From NCBI RefSeq assembly GCF_028858725.1, contig NC_084773.1, positions 4,702,350 to 4,766,349 of the forward strand: DNA of 64,000 nt, read 5' to 3'. Every line of letters begins with the position of its first letter. The first letter of the stretch is position 1. Position numbers and translations under genes: made by a program. The stretch comes from Colius striatus. Its lineage: Eukaryota > Chordata > Aves > Coliiformes > Coliidae. The notes under the pieces were generated by a model. The model had not been told where the DNA came from, did no database searches, and saw nothing but the letters and a program-made list of their open reading frames with translations. Positions 23,018 to 34,024 of this stretch are shown piece by piece.

Positions 23018-23062
23018 GTTTGTCCATCCATCTATTCGTCCATCCATCTCTCCATCCCTGTA
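23018..23062. repeat. (TCCA)n-type short tandem repeat
   Basis: Imperfect TCCATCCATCTN units, immediately followed by the CAGCATCC minisatellite after a 45-bp gap. Confidence 0.6.
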
Positions 23063-23106
23063 TCCTGGCTGCTGGTGGTGTCCCAGCCAGCTGCCTCAGC
23101 TGCACC

Positions 23107-23320
23107 TCCAGCACCAAGTATCCCCCACCCCAGTGCCCAGCATTCCCCACCCCAGTGCCCAGCATCCTGCTGCACCAGCATCCAGCATCCCCCTGCACCA
23201 GTGCCCAGCATCCCCCCCACCAGCACCCAGCATCCTCCACCCCAGTGCCCAGCATCCTGCTGGACCAGCACCCAGCATCACCCTGTACCAGCAGCCAGCA
23301 TCCCCCCGCACCGGTCCCAT
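23107..23320. repeat. Minisatellite built on CCAGYRCCCAGCATCC
   Basis: About ten imperfect units of roughly 18-24 bp, each containing CAGCATCC followed by a C-rich spacer (CCCACCCCAGTGC or TGCTGCACCAGC). The strand is strongly C-rich. Confidence 0.75.
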
Positions 23321-23368
23321 TTCTGACCCAGCCCTAAGAACCGTGGGTGCCGGTGCCGGGCACTTCTC

Positions 23369-23382
23369 GTTGCCACAGCAAC
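23369..23382. promoter_or_regulatory. Perfect RFX X-box
   Basis: GTTGCC-AC-AGCAAC fits the consensus GTNRCC(N0-3)RGYAAC at every position. It lies about 200 bases from an AT-rich island with TTAATGAG, between CAMKV and MST1R. RFX binding is inferred. Confidence 0.45.
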
Positions 23383-24519
23383 TCATCAGCACAGCCGAAA
23401 CGGCGATGCTTGGGCAGCACCAACCCCGAGGGGCTCGGCCATCCGAGACCGAGGGGAAATTGAGGCACGGCCTCGCGGCCCCCCTTGACTGCGGGGTGCC
23501 AGGACCGAAGCTGTGCTAAAAATACCCTCCCGCGAGCGGCGGCGGAGCCGTGTAGGTGCGAGGCGCCGGTGGAGACGGACAGTTTGGCTGATGGGAACTG
23601 ACACGGCCCCGGGCTCCGGCGCCTCTTAATGAGCAACCGGGGAGGTTTTATTTAAAGCCGCGCTGGCCACGGAGCGGGAAGCCGGGCTCCCCTTAGCCAC
23701 ACGGCCGGGGCACATTCAGCATCTCCTGCCCGCGTTCGACTTGCCCCGAGCATCCTCCGCCCACGCACTCACCCCCAAATCCTGCCCTCGCCCCTCCCCG
23801 TCCCCCGTCGTGCCCAGGATGTGCACCCAGGGGCATGATGCCCGTCACCGGCCCCCTCCCCTTATCCAGTGTCTTGTTCTCGGGGATTGTTGCCTCGAAA
23901 CCGGGGAGGAGGGGATCTCCTCATCGGGATGAGCAGCTCACAGATGTGACAGCTGCCACCACTGCCAGCAAAAAGAGCGGAGAAAGCCGCTCACCCCGCG
24001 GCGAGCAGCGGTGGGGGCTCAGCGCTGCTCGCAGCTGCTGGGCAGCCCCAGCGCCAGCCTCTGAGCACGCCGCGGGGCACAAGCTGCACCCTCCCCCGCA
24101 CACTGAAGCAATCAGGGTGTAGTTAAGTGAGGGTAAATGATGCACTAGAGCAGCGGCCCCGGGCTCGGTGCAGTGTCCCACCAGGACGCTGTGTGGGCAG
24201 GCGCGGTGGGCAGAGGCAGCAGTGCCCAGGCAGGGCTGGGTGCCACCGTGCCTGCCAGCGTGACTGCGTGTCCTGGGCACCATGGTCCCACGGACACCTC
24301 TCAGTGGCACAGAGCTGTCATCCCTTGCCCCGGGCTCCATCACACCAGCAGTACTGTGATCCCACAGCCAGGGACCCATGATCCCAAAGGCACCCTCTCT
24401 CAGGCACCCACCATCCCGGGAGCATCGTGATCCCACGGGCACCGTGATCCCCCGTGCAGAAGGATGGGAGTGCTGCCAACCCAGGCACAGCGCCCCTCAA
24501 AACACAGCCCAAGCCTGGG

Positions 24520-24958
24520 AAAAAATATAATCAAGTTTTAATGAGCAATTTGAGTAGCCAAAGGGCTGGAGACTCCACTGGAGCCCTGGCTGTATCCGCT
24601 GAGCCTGGGCCCCACAGCACAGCCTCACCACTGTGATGCTGAGCCTGGGGCCCTCCAGCACCCATCTGCTCTGGTGCAGAGCACACAGAGATAACCTTAG
24701 GGGTGTGGGGCTGAGCCCCCCAGCACCCAGCCAGAGCAGAACTGAGCCCCACCGCACCCTGTGGCATGGTAGCAAGCCTGGGGAGCACCCAGCAGGGTGT
24801 GAGCTGTGGGAGAGCACCCCACACCACCCAGCTGCTTCCTGGCACCAGTCCCATAGGGAAGGTGCCCATAGCACCCAGCTGCATGCTGCAACCCTCCTAG
24901 GGAGAGCGTGCCTATGGGGTGTGGCGGTCCAGGAGCCTCCACAGAGCAGGGCACTTCA
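24520..24958 (-). other. MST1R: MST1R 3' UTR
   Basis: The region runs from the MST1R stop (TGA, 24961-24959) to the poly(A) variant ATTAAA on the minus strand (24542-24537). It is about 420 bases and GC-rich, with no recognisable element other than the terminal signal. Confidence 0.65.
24537..24542 (-). terminator. MST1R poly(A) signal ATTAAA
   Basis: The common poly(A) variant ATTAAA on the minus strand, in a short AT-rich patch (plus strand AAATATAATCAAGTTTTAAT) that stands out from GC-rich surroundings. Cleavage is expected near 24520. Confidence 0.6.
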
Positions 24959-27900
24959 TCAGCACACAGCCATATCCTCTTCCTCCTCCTCTTCCTCCTC
25001 CTCCTCAGTATCCTCATCCTCACCATCGGGCAGCTGCCCCGGGGGGGCAGGGGAGAAGGGGGGCCCACGCTCCAGGTTGATGTAGGTGACAGCCAGGTTG
25101 ACGTAACGCTCGCCCTCCAGCGTGGCCAGGACACGCTCCAGCTCTCCCACCAGCCCCGTGAAGGACGGCCTCTCCTCAGGCGTGGGCGCCCAGCAGCTCA
25201 GCAGCACCTCATACCTGCCCCAACACCCCCATCAGCGCCAGCAGCCCCCCCAGCAGCCTCACACCCCCACGCCCACCCCCCAGCCCCACTCACAGGCTGT
25301 CGGGGCAGTGGCAGGGCTGTGGCAGCCGTCTCCCCCGCAGCAGGTAGCGGGCCATGTCATATGGGTCCACCCCGGGGTAGGGCGATGCTCCCCGCGTCAG
25401 CAGCTCCCACATGAGCACCCCGAAGGACCACTGCCGAGCAGAGAGCCACCGTGGTGGGTGGGTGGGTGGGATGGGGACAGGGGACAGGGCATGGGGGTGG
25501 GGGTCCTGCTTACCACGTCTGACTTGGTGGTGAATTTTTGGGTCTGGAGGCTCTCCAGGGCCATCCACTTGACGGGCAGCTTGGCGTGGCGGTGCCGCCG
25601 CACGCTGTAGTACTCCTTGCCAAACACGTCCCGTGCCAGCCCAAAGTCTGCCACCTTCACCGTCAGTGTCTCATCCAACCTGTAGGACACCGGTTTTGGG
25701 AGAGGTCCGCTGGGCAGCACCCCCTTGCCCACCCCTGACCCCACGACAGGGCTCTAGCGGGGTGGCCACACTCACATGCAGTTCCTGGCTGCCAGGTCAC
25801 GATGCACAAACTTCTTCTGCGCCAGGTACTCCATGCCCAGGGCCACCTGCAGCCCGAAGCCGATGAGGTCCTTCACCGTGGGGCTCTGTGGAGTGGGAAT
25901 GGTCAGTGGGATGACCTTGGCTCCCCACCAGCCGCCCTCCCCCGGGGCACCCCCATACCCTCTCCTGGGCACGGATGAAGTTGCGCAGGTCGCCGTGGCT
26001 CATGTAGGGCAGGACGACGAGGGGCAGCCCATGGCGGGGCAGGCAGACCCCCAGCAGTGAGAGCACCTGCGGGTGGTGGAAGCTCTTCATAAGGATGCCC
26101 TCGCGTAGGAACTCCTCCACCTCCTCTAGGTCCGTGATGCCTGCCGGGAGCCAAGATGTGGAGCTCGCTGCTGCCTGGAGCTGAGCCCTGGGGCACATTG
26201 ATGCCCAGAGCTGAGCCCTAGGGCAGGCTGCTGCCTGGGGCTGAACCCTGGGGCATGTTGCTGCCTGGAGCTGAGCCCTGGGGCACGCTGGTTCCCAGAG
26301 CTGAGCCGTGGGGCACGCTGCTGCCATGCAGGGACTGCCCCATGGGAGCGGCTGGGTGTTACTCACGGTGCAGGGACTTGACAGCGCAGTGGAGCTCCCC
26401 CAGCAGAGGGTCTGTGTAGGTGCCATGGTAGACGCTGCCAAAGTGCCCTGCAGGGACAGGCGGTGTGAGGCTGGTGCCGCAGACAGCGACTGGGCGATGC
26501 CACAGCCAAACCGGGGTGCTGCATCACCTTTGCCGATGACCCGGTGCCGGTGGGTGACGAGTCGCTCCTCAGGGATGAGGATGTCCTTCACCTCCTCCAG
26601 CAGCTCAGGACGCAGGTCCTCCAGGCAGCACGATGTGGCCCTGAGCAGGGGCACGGGGGAGCCACCGCCCGCCACACTGGCACCGGCACCAGCACTGGCA
26701 CTGACACCGGCCAAGCGGCCCCGTGGGCCCAGCAGGCCAGGACTGCCTGCTGTGGGCAGCACTGCCGGGACAGGTAGAGGCAGGGTGAGGGCTGGGTGGG
26801 CACCCAGCAGCCAGCAGCCAGCAGGGACACACACTTACCCAGTACCTCCCTGTAGTCGACGCCAGGGCGCTGGGTGGTGGGGGGGGGGTTGCTGCGGCCG
26901 GGCTGTGCCAGCAGCTCCAAGTTCTCCGTCCCTGTGGGCAGCAGCAGGGTGGGTGAGGGGTCAGGGTGCAGCAGGGTGCCCAGCGAGCGCAGGACTCACC
27001 CCTCCTCTTCCTCCAGCGCCAGCGGAGCAGAACGGCGGCCAGGATGCAGCAGACCAGGAAGGTGACGCTGGTGCCCAGGGCCAGGCTGGCGGCCACGTCC
27101 AGCGAGGTGGCGGCGGGCAGCACCCAGCCCAGCGCCCTGCAGTCGCTGTTCATGCAGATCTGGAGGAGCAGGGACTCGGTGAGGCTGGGGAGGCACACTG
27201 AGAGGGGCACACGGAGCGGGGGCATTCACCCAGCGGGGTGCCCACCTACCTCCACGGGGGTGCCGGCGGGGGCCAGGCGCAGGTCGCGGGGCAGGCGGCA
27301 CGTCACCTCCGTCTTCAGCACGGTGGGATGGCAATCCCGGCCCCCCACCATCATGGTGATGTTCATGCAGGCGGCCATGGCGTCCAGCCCCACATGCTGC
27401 CCAGACACAGTGCCCTGAGCCCGTGGGGGTCCCAACCGCCAGACCTCCCCCCTCCCCAGCAGCTCACCCCACTGCCCCACGTACATGCACCTCGATCTCG
27501 TTTTCGCCAGGCTTGAGGAGCAGGCGCCTGCCCTCCTGCTCAAAGTGGAAGACTTTGGGCTGGGGGTAGTAGCGGAGGTGGAAGCGCCAGCGGCCGGGGG
27601 CTCCGTCCAGCAGCACGCTCAGGTTGCCCAGCACCGTCTCCACCTTGGTCTCGAAGGGGAAGGCTGGGCTGCGGCACAGCAGCTGCTCCGGCACCGCTGG
27701 GCGCTCGCACTTCTGTGGGAGAGGGGATGCTGGGCACCAGCATGGTACAGTGCCCCAGGGCTGGGGGTGGGCAATGCAGGGCCGGGGGGCAATAGCCTCC
27801 TGCCCTGGTGCTTACTGTGGCTTCAGTCTGTACACTGTTGGCTTCAAAGCGGATCTTGGCGTGAGACACCGAGTCCAGGTGGGTGCCAACGATGGTGAGC

Positions 27901-30900
27901 ATCAAGCCCCTACGATGGGCAAGGATCAGGGCACGGGGGTCCACATGGCTATAGGTAGTCCCCAAGGTACATGTGGTGCCTGGGGTGCATGTGGGCCCCA
28001 GCACCTCATCCAGCCTGGCCAGGACAGCAGGGAAACTGGAGCTGTACCCCTCAGGGAAGGGAGCCTATGCACTCACTCATAGGTGCAGCCAGGGCTGACA
28101 GCCGAAACGAAGGGGTCAGGGTAGTATTGGAAGGGCTGGGGGGCTGGGAACTCCTCGCCATCGATCCACAGAGTCACCCAGGCTGTGCCCAGGCCACCAG
28201 CAGCAGGAGCTGTGCACTCAATTACCCCGTCGCCCTGTCTGGGGATGCAATGGCCATGGCTGGAGGGGACAGTGGGACCCTGAGGGGGTCCCTGTGCCTG
28301 TCCCTGTGCCAGGGCCCCTGCTGTGCCTGGCACAGGTGGGACAGGATGTACCTGGGCTGCCCGGCCAGCGGGCACTCGGAGCCATTGACCATCACCCGCC
28401 AGCTGCTCCCTGCTGAGAGGTGGGTGCCATTGAGAGAGAGGAGGGTGCCACCCCCCTGGGGCCCAAATTGGGGTTCCAGGGCGCTGATGCCGGGCTCCTG
28501 GAGAGAAATGGGGTCAGTGGGGTGGGTGAGTTAAACTCCCCTGCCCCAAACCCTGCCAGGGGTGACACCAGTGTGGGGCCTTACCACGAAAACGAAGCCG
28601 CTGAGGGTGGCTGAGCCGTGGACGCGGAAGCCAAAGGGTCCGGCGGGTTCCTCCACAGTGAGCACCACGTCAGCCGGGCCCCTCGCTGCTGCCGGGCCCC
28701 CTGGCTCCAGCTCGCACACCAGCACATCCACAAAGTCCTTGCGGTGGGAGGTGGGCAGGGGCCTGTGGGGCAGCGACGGGTCAGCCCCGGGACGGGACAC
28801 GGCCCCAGCCCCTGCCTGTGCCGCTGTCCCCCCGCAGCACCGGCAGCTACCTGTGGCTGCTGCTCTCCTCTGGCAGCACGGTGCAGCCTCGCCGTCCCAC
28901 CGTCACCCGGTACGAGGCAGGGGGGCTGCGGTGGGCTTCGGAGTGCGGGTGGGAGCGGAAGGTCATGCCGCAGAGAGTCACCCGCGTGCGGCCCTGCAGC
29001 GGGGCGCTCCGGGGGTGGAACTGCGGGACAGGCACCCGCGTCACCCCGAGCCCCGAAAGCCTGGCCACAGCCACGGGTCCAACAAGTCCCATCCCCGGGG
29101 GATGCAACGCCCATCCCAGGGAGGTCTCTGGACAGAGCAAAGGGCGGCCTCCCCCTTTGCCGTTGCCCTTCCCACCCGAGTGCCCGGGAGATGCGGGGAG
29201 CAGGGGACACGGCGGCGCAGACCTACGTCGGTGAGGACGGGAGGGCAGCTGTCCTGGACCCAGGGGCCGGCGCACTCGTGCCGGCGTGTGCAGCCATCCC
29301 CGCACCAGCCGCAGCCCATGAAGCGCTCGGCACGTAGGCAGCGCTGGCACGTGGAGAAGTGGCGGCAGCCCGGGCCGGTGACGTTCAGGTGCCACACCTG
29401 GGGACAGAGAGCGGAGGAGAGTGGGGCACGTGGGGCTCAGCACCCACCCTGCACCCCCTGGGCCCCCCAATTCACCTTGGTGCCAGCGGCAAAGAAGAGC
29501 GAGTGGCTCTGCAGTCCCATGGCACCCCGCACTGGCCCCGGCTCTCCCAGGGAGAAGTTGGCCAAGGTGAGGAGGTAGGAGCTGGAGCGCTGGAGCACCA
29601 TCTGCAGCAGGGGAGAGCAGGAGCTGAGCACACTCCACACGCTGCCAGGAGCGCTCCGTCCCTCCCAGACTCCCGTCCCACCTGGAAGATGCGTCCTTTG
29701 GCTGTGCCCAGGTGAGCCACAGTGACATTCCCCAGGGTGGTGACGAAGATGGAGGTGAGGAGGACACCAGACAGCTGCCCGTTGAACAGATCCACCTTAT
29801 GGGAAGTGGCAGGGACGAGGGTGGGCTGGTCCCAGCAGCTGGTGTTGGCCACTGGCGCCGAGAGGTTCACCTGTGGCCGAGCACTGAGTGGGTGCCTTGA
29901 AGTCAGCCCCAGCATATTGATCCCCCCATATCCTTGCGGGTGGGCACCAGCTCCAGAGGCAAGATATTGCCCAAACTTCCCTCCAGACTGGGAAGATGTT
30001 GGGGGAAAAACCACATCCGTAGCCCCTCCCACAGCCCCCACGCAGCGTCAGATCCTGCTCTCCAATCCCACCACATCTGGATGTGGTTATTGGTGCCGGC
30101 ACAGTGGGGTCGGCACCCCAAAGCCAGCCGTCCCCATCCCCTGGAGCTCAGCAGGGGCTGGGGATGAAGGGGGACACTGGGTACTATGTGGTCCCCACTG
30201 GCCCCCACTGATGCTTGGGGCTGAGGTTCCCCTCTCAGCTTGCCCTGCCAGCAGTGTGAGTCAGCAGCAGTGAGCTGTCTGCTCTGCTGGCGGGAAGAGG
30301 AGGGGATTTGGCTGCACTTTGCCCTGCGCCTGGCTGAGAACGCCAAAACTCATATCATGGGTGCTTCCTGGGACCCTGCCTGCAGAAGGGACCCTGCTGG
30401 GGCACCTGCCCATCCCTGTTCTGGCCGTGCCAGAGCATGTCTGTAGGACACAGTGTTCCTGCCCCACGGCTGCGGCAGACAAGAAACCCCAGTGACTAAT
30501 TGCACTTCCGCCTGTGGTTTATTTGCCCGGTGAAGGCGGTGGCCCCAGGGCCAGGGGGGCAACCAGGAGCGGCCGGGTGCCCCACACACCGAGTCCCTGC
30601 AGCTTCCCTGCCCCCTGCACACATAAACAAGTTAGAGAAGGTCATCATCAACAACCCAACCCTGGGGACAGTCTGTGTGGGGGCTGGAGCTGGTGCTTCC
30701 CAGGGAAGCCACACTGAGGAGACGGAGTTTTGGCCCAATGCACGGCAAGTGGCGACGTGCCCATGTGTCAGGACACGTGTCTGTGGCACCTGGCTCGGGC
30801 AAGCACAGGGTGCCTGGGGTGGGGAGTAGCACCGGATCCCTGCCAGTACCCCACCTCCTCGGCGTGGCAGGGCTGACTCACACCCAGGCAACGCAGCTCT

Positions 30901-32206
30901 CCCCCCGCCCACACCATGCCCCCACCCACTCTGCTGTACCGGTGCTTCCCAGCATCCCAGATCCACCTCCCTGTGTGCCCCCGGCAGGACTCACGTTGTG
31001 CGGGCAGTACTCCACCGGCTGGAAGAAGCTGAGCCCCCGCAGCAGCGTCTGGTGCCCGATGCCACAGCACCTGTCCATGCCCTCCTCCATGGCCTGGTTG
31101 AGGAGGTGGAGAGGGAAGGCGCAGACGGCCGAGGCCTCCCGTGGCACCCGACTCTCCGGACGGCTCTCGGCGAAGGCGCCGAAGAGCACGGTGTCGGTGT
31201 CGTCGATGCCAAGGTCGCGGGCCAGGCGGGCGCTGGGGCGGGCAGCGTGGGCTGCCTGCAGCACGTTGTAGGCGATGTCCCGCTCGGCATCCTCCTCACT
31301 GCGCCGCCGCCGCCGCCGCTTGGACTCGTAGCGGCAGTCAAGGACGAGCTCGCGGTAGTGGCGGAGGTCGCGCTCGTGGGTGCTGAGCCGCGCCAGCCGC
31401 GTGTGGTACGCCGCTGAGCCCGGCCGCTCAGGCTGCACCGTCAGGAAGTAGACGTGGTCCCCGTCGGCAAAGGAGTGGATGTAGTGGATGGTGTAGTTGT
31501 CCTGGTAGCGAGGCAGCACCGTCAGCCCTTGGAAGTCACCCGAAAAGCCGTCCAAGGTGCCCTTCAGCCTGCGGACAGACACCGACTGCGGGCTGTACTG
31601 TGCTGCCACGCTGCTGTTGATGGTGGAGCCCAGGTAGAAGAAAGAGGCGTAGGAGGTGGCCACCACAGTGGCACTGGTCCCCAGGGGGCTGGCCACGCAG
31701 TCAGGGCAGAACATGGGGCTGTTGCCCATGGCTGAGTACAGGCAGTGCGTGGCTGTGATGGCCACCTTGCCATCCCGCATCTCCAGCTGGTGTTGGTAGC
31801 ACAGCCCGTGCAATGCCGTGCCGCAGCTGTACAGCCATGGCTCCAGCGGGTCCAGCAGCAGCAGGATGTTGTCCACGTCCTCCGGGCCGTCCGTGGCAGC
31901 CGGGCACAGGCGGCAGATCTCACACTCGGCGCTGCCCACCGGGCCGGTGATGAGGACAGAGAGGAGGTGCAGCTCGGGGCTGGCCACAAGGATGCGGTTG
32001 CGCACAGCCACAAAGACGGCAGCTGGGCCAGTGGAGTCGGTGAAGACGGCAACATTCTGCACAGGGCTGCCAGCATCCAGGCTGGGCAGCGTGTAGGGGA
32101 CAGAGAAGTTCCTGGTGGAGCTGTAAGGGATGCGGGGGCACTGCCAGGTGCCGGCGCTCAGCGGGACCAGAGTGAGCACCAGCAAGAGGCACGTGCAGCA
32201 CGACAT
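24959..32206 (-). CDS. MST1R: MST1R (RON / avian c-sea) receptor tyrosine kinase, complete
   Basis: MST1R is the receptor for macrophage-stimulating protein and the MET paralogue. Twenty coding exons: 32206-30995, 29870-29682, 29601-29476, 29397-29227, 29020-28851, 28762-28585, 28497-28352, 28238-28077, 27909-27816, 27712-27485, 27396-27250, 27159-27000, 26931-26839, 26761-26528, 26447-26367, 26140-25959, 25885-25776, 25679-25514, 25430-25294 and 25214-24959. They predict 1413 residues (human about 1400, also 20 exons). Seen in order: signal peptide (1-19), Sema domain, furin site KRRRRRR (296-302), cysteine-rich PSI, IPT repeats, and a transmembrane segment (about 964-986). The juxtamembrane region has DYR with Y1021 (the Cbl-site type). 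The kinase shows GKGHFG, K1127, HRDLAARN with D1221, DFG 1239-1241 and YY 1251-1252. The docking site is YVNL (1366) and YINL (1373). The tail ends in a poly-Glu run and DMAVC, unlike human. The start is ATG at 32206; the upstream in-frame codons are not ATG. Confidence 0.96.
26168..26335. repeat. 30-bp minisatellite in MST1R intron 15
   Basis: About five imperfect units of 30 bp of the form CTGCTGCCTGGAGCTGAGCC followed by CTGGGGCACG, sitting between the exons that encode the glycine loop/catalytic lysine and the following kinase exon. The minus-strand frame stays open through it, which produces an apparent long read-through frame; the splice sites at 26367 and 26140 are intact. Confidence 0.75.
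29871..30994 (-). other. MST1R: MST1R intron 1
   Basis: The largest internal intron of the gene, from the AAC|GTGAGT donor at 30994 to the GGCCACAG acceptor before 29870. It is GC-rich single-copy-looking DNA with no repeat family, RNA gene or coding signal that I can recognise. Confidence 0.5.
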
Positions 32207-33020
32207 TATCAACGGTGCTCAGCACCCGGGGGAGCTGGGACACGTGGAGGACGGGTCACCATCGCATCTGCCAAATAAAGGAGAAAAGGTTTTATCTGCT
32301 GCAGTTAGGTGAGGAGCCAGGGGCACTGCCGCAGCCAGGTGTGGGGCAGGGGGTGCCAGGGCCTCTAGGGCCCAGATGCTAATGGGGCCCAGTGCTGCTG
32401 GGGGAGCATCAGCTGCACCAAACCCCTTCCGTAACACGGCAAGCAGGAGGTGCAGCCGAGCTGCCTGCGGCTGGGGGCACAACCTCCTTCCTGCTGCCAC
32501 CTCCCAGAGCCTCGTCTGTCCCCCACAGGCGTCTCTGCCCGAGAAGACCCACATCCCCCCGCCCCGGGGATCGGAATGGGGACCCTGCCAGTCGCCGGTG
32601 CACAAGGACCCCGAGGGCACCCTGGGTCCCGGCCAAGGGCGGGGATCTCTGCCAGTGCCCTGGGCCAGCCGTGCGGACAAAGGATCCCGGCGGCGCTGAG
32701 ACAGGGAACAGTCCCTCAGGAACAAGGGACTCCGCCATACCCCCGGAGCCGTCCCCGCCCAAGACCTCACCGAAGCCGGGAGCGGTCCCCAGCCGAGGTG
32801 CCCCGTCGGGTCGGGCTGCCCCTCGCCGCCTGTGCCGGGGCCGCCCGCTCCGCTGCCGAGCCGTGCCGGGCGGCGGGACGCTCACCTGGGCGCTGCCGGG
32901 ACGGGACGGTCCGGGACGGGGCGGGCTGAGAGAGGCGGGGCGGAGCGGGGCCGGGGCGGAGCGGGCGGCCGGGCCCTTCCCCCGGCCCCGTGGGGCTCCC
33001 CGAGGGCCGGCACTGGCACA
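32207..33020 (-). promoter_or_regulatory. MST1R: MST1R leader, 5' UTR intron and CpG-island promoter
   Basis: A CTCCTTTATTTGGCAG acceptor places the start of the coding exon at 32267, giving a 61-base leader segment. It carries two upstream ATGs (32267 and 32262). A CCCAG|GTGAGC donor on the minus strand near 32885 suggests a non-coding first exon within a CpG island (about 32780-33020). No TATA box is visible. Transcription start is inferred, not seen. Confidence 0.5.
32209..32262 (-). other. Upstream ORF in MST1R leader
   Basis: ATG at 32262-32260 opens a 17-codon frame (starting MVTRPPRV) that ends in TGA at 32211-32209, two bases before the MST1R ATG at 32206. A second minimal frame (ATG CGA TGG TGA) starts at 32267. 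These are present in mRNA only if the acceptor at 32268 is used. Confidence 0.4.
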
Positions 33021-34024
33021 CGCAGCCGGCTCGGTCGGGCACGCTGCCCACGAGAGACGGGACTGAGAAGAGTGGAGGCCCTGATCCAGACACGGGGCGA
33101 GGCGCTGGCACGGAGCCCGCCGCAGCCCGGGGTGCCCGTCGGAGCGTCTCCGCGGCTGGGGGGACGCTGACGGCATCGCGATGTGCGTGTGGAGCCCGAG
33201 CACACCCACACCCGTTGGCCCCTCTGCCAGCGGCCGCCGGGGCTGTCGACACCCTGGAACCGCCGCTCGCCGAAGCTGCCGGCCCTGGCAGCAACCCAGC
33301 CCCGGCCGTGGCAGCCCGCGGGACGGCCCTCGGGGCGGGCGCGGAGCCGCGGCTGTGCGAGGGAAGCCGCGCGAGTTGTTTCTGCGGTGCCCATTCTTTG
33401 TCTTGTGCCGCCTTCCCTCGCCCCGGCCGCGCCATGCGGGGCTGCGCGCGGTGCCAGGAGCTGCCGGCGCCCGGCGCTTGCTGCTCCCCCCGGGATGGAG
33501 GAAAACATTTACAGTCCCGCAGAGATTTGTCCTCCCAGGGCACCATCGTCCTGCACCGGTGCGGCTGCGGGTCCCGGTCGCATGCCCGGGCTTTGCCTTA
33601 GTGCCGGGAGGGACTTTGGTCACAGGAGGTGCCAAACGTGCCAAAAACGGGCTCGTCCCCTGGGCAGCCCCGACCCCGCCGCGCTCCCGCCCCGCGTTGT
33701 GCAAGGCGCGGCGGTTACGTTGCCCTTACCCAACAGCTCCTTCCTCCGGCTGCGCGGCTCCCGCTCGGTTTCGACATCAGCTGGCCCCGGCCCCGGCCCG
33801 CTCCTCCCGGGGCTGTCGCTGCTCGCATGCTCCTCGGGGCCAGCCCTGCCTCCTGCCAGCGCGGCCCCAGCTGCGCCGCACGGCTCCCCGGCTGCTTGCC
33901 TGGCCCCCAGCAGGGCTCCGGGGCTGGACTGAACGCTACCCAAACTTGGACCAAACTCCCTTCCCCAGCTCAGCCATGTGTCCCCCCCAACACAGCAACA
34001 CGAGACTCGGCTTAGGGGCCAAAT
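33020..34024. other. GC-rich gap between MST1R promoter and MON1A 3' end
   Basis: About 1 kb of CpG-rich sequence with long open frames on both strands and no similarity I recognise. It probably belongs to the MST1R CpG island and upstream regulatory DNA. Confidence 0.4.

Larger units (their letters stand above)
18500..24515. other. Intergenic region between CAMKV and MST1R
   Basis: About 6 kb without a supported gene. It contains a GGGATGGG-type low-complexity tract (18785-18860); AT-rich islands rich in TAATTA/TTAAT at 19601-19765, 22250-22330, 22735-22830, 23611-23670 and 24095-24145; a GGCATGGCAC-type tract (22405-22450); a TCCATCCATC tract (23018-23062); a CAGCATCC minisatellite (23107-23320); and a perfect X-box (23369-23382). 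The long open frames here are a GC-content effect. The region could be distal CAMKV or MST1R regulatory DNA. Confidence 0.5.

Noticed and set aside
25797-26834. 345-codon minus-strand frame running through several MST1R kinase exons and introns
   Set aside because: It reads through the 30-bp minisatellite intron. The true exons have intact splice sites and a kinase protein only when spliced.
32409-33704. 431-codon minus-strand frame upstream of MST1R
   Set aside because: It covers a CpG island with a splice donor at 32885. Composition is Arg/Pro/Ala-rich with no domain and no similarity I know, so it is best explained by lack of stops in GC-rich sequence.
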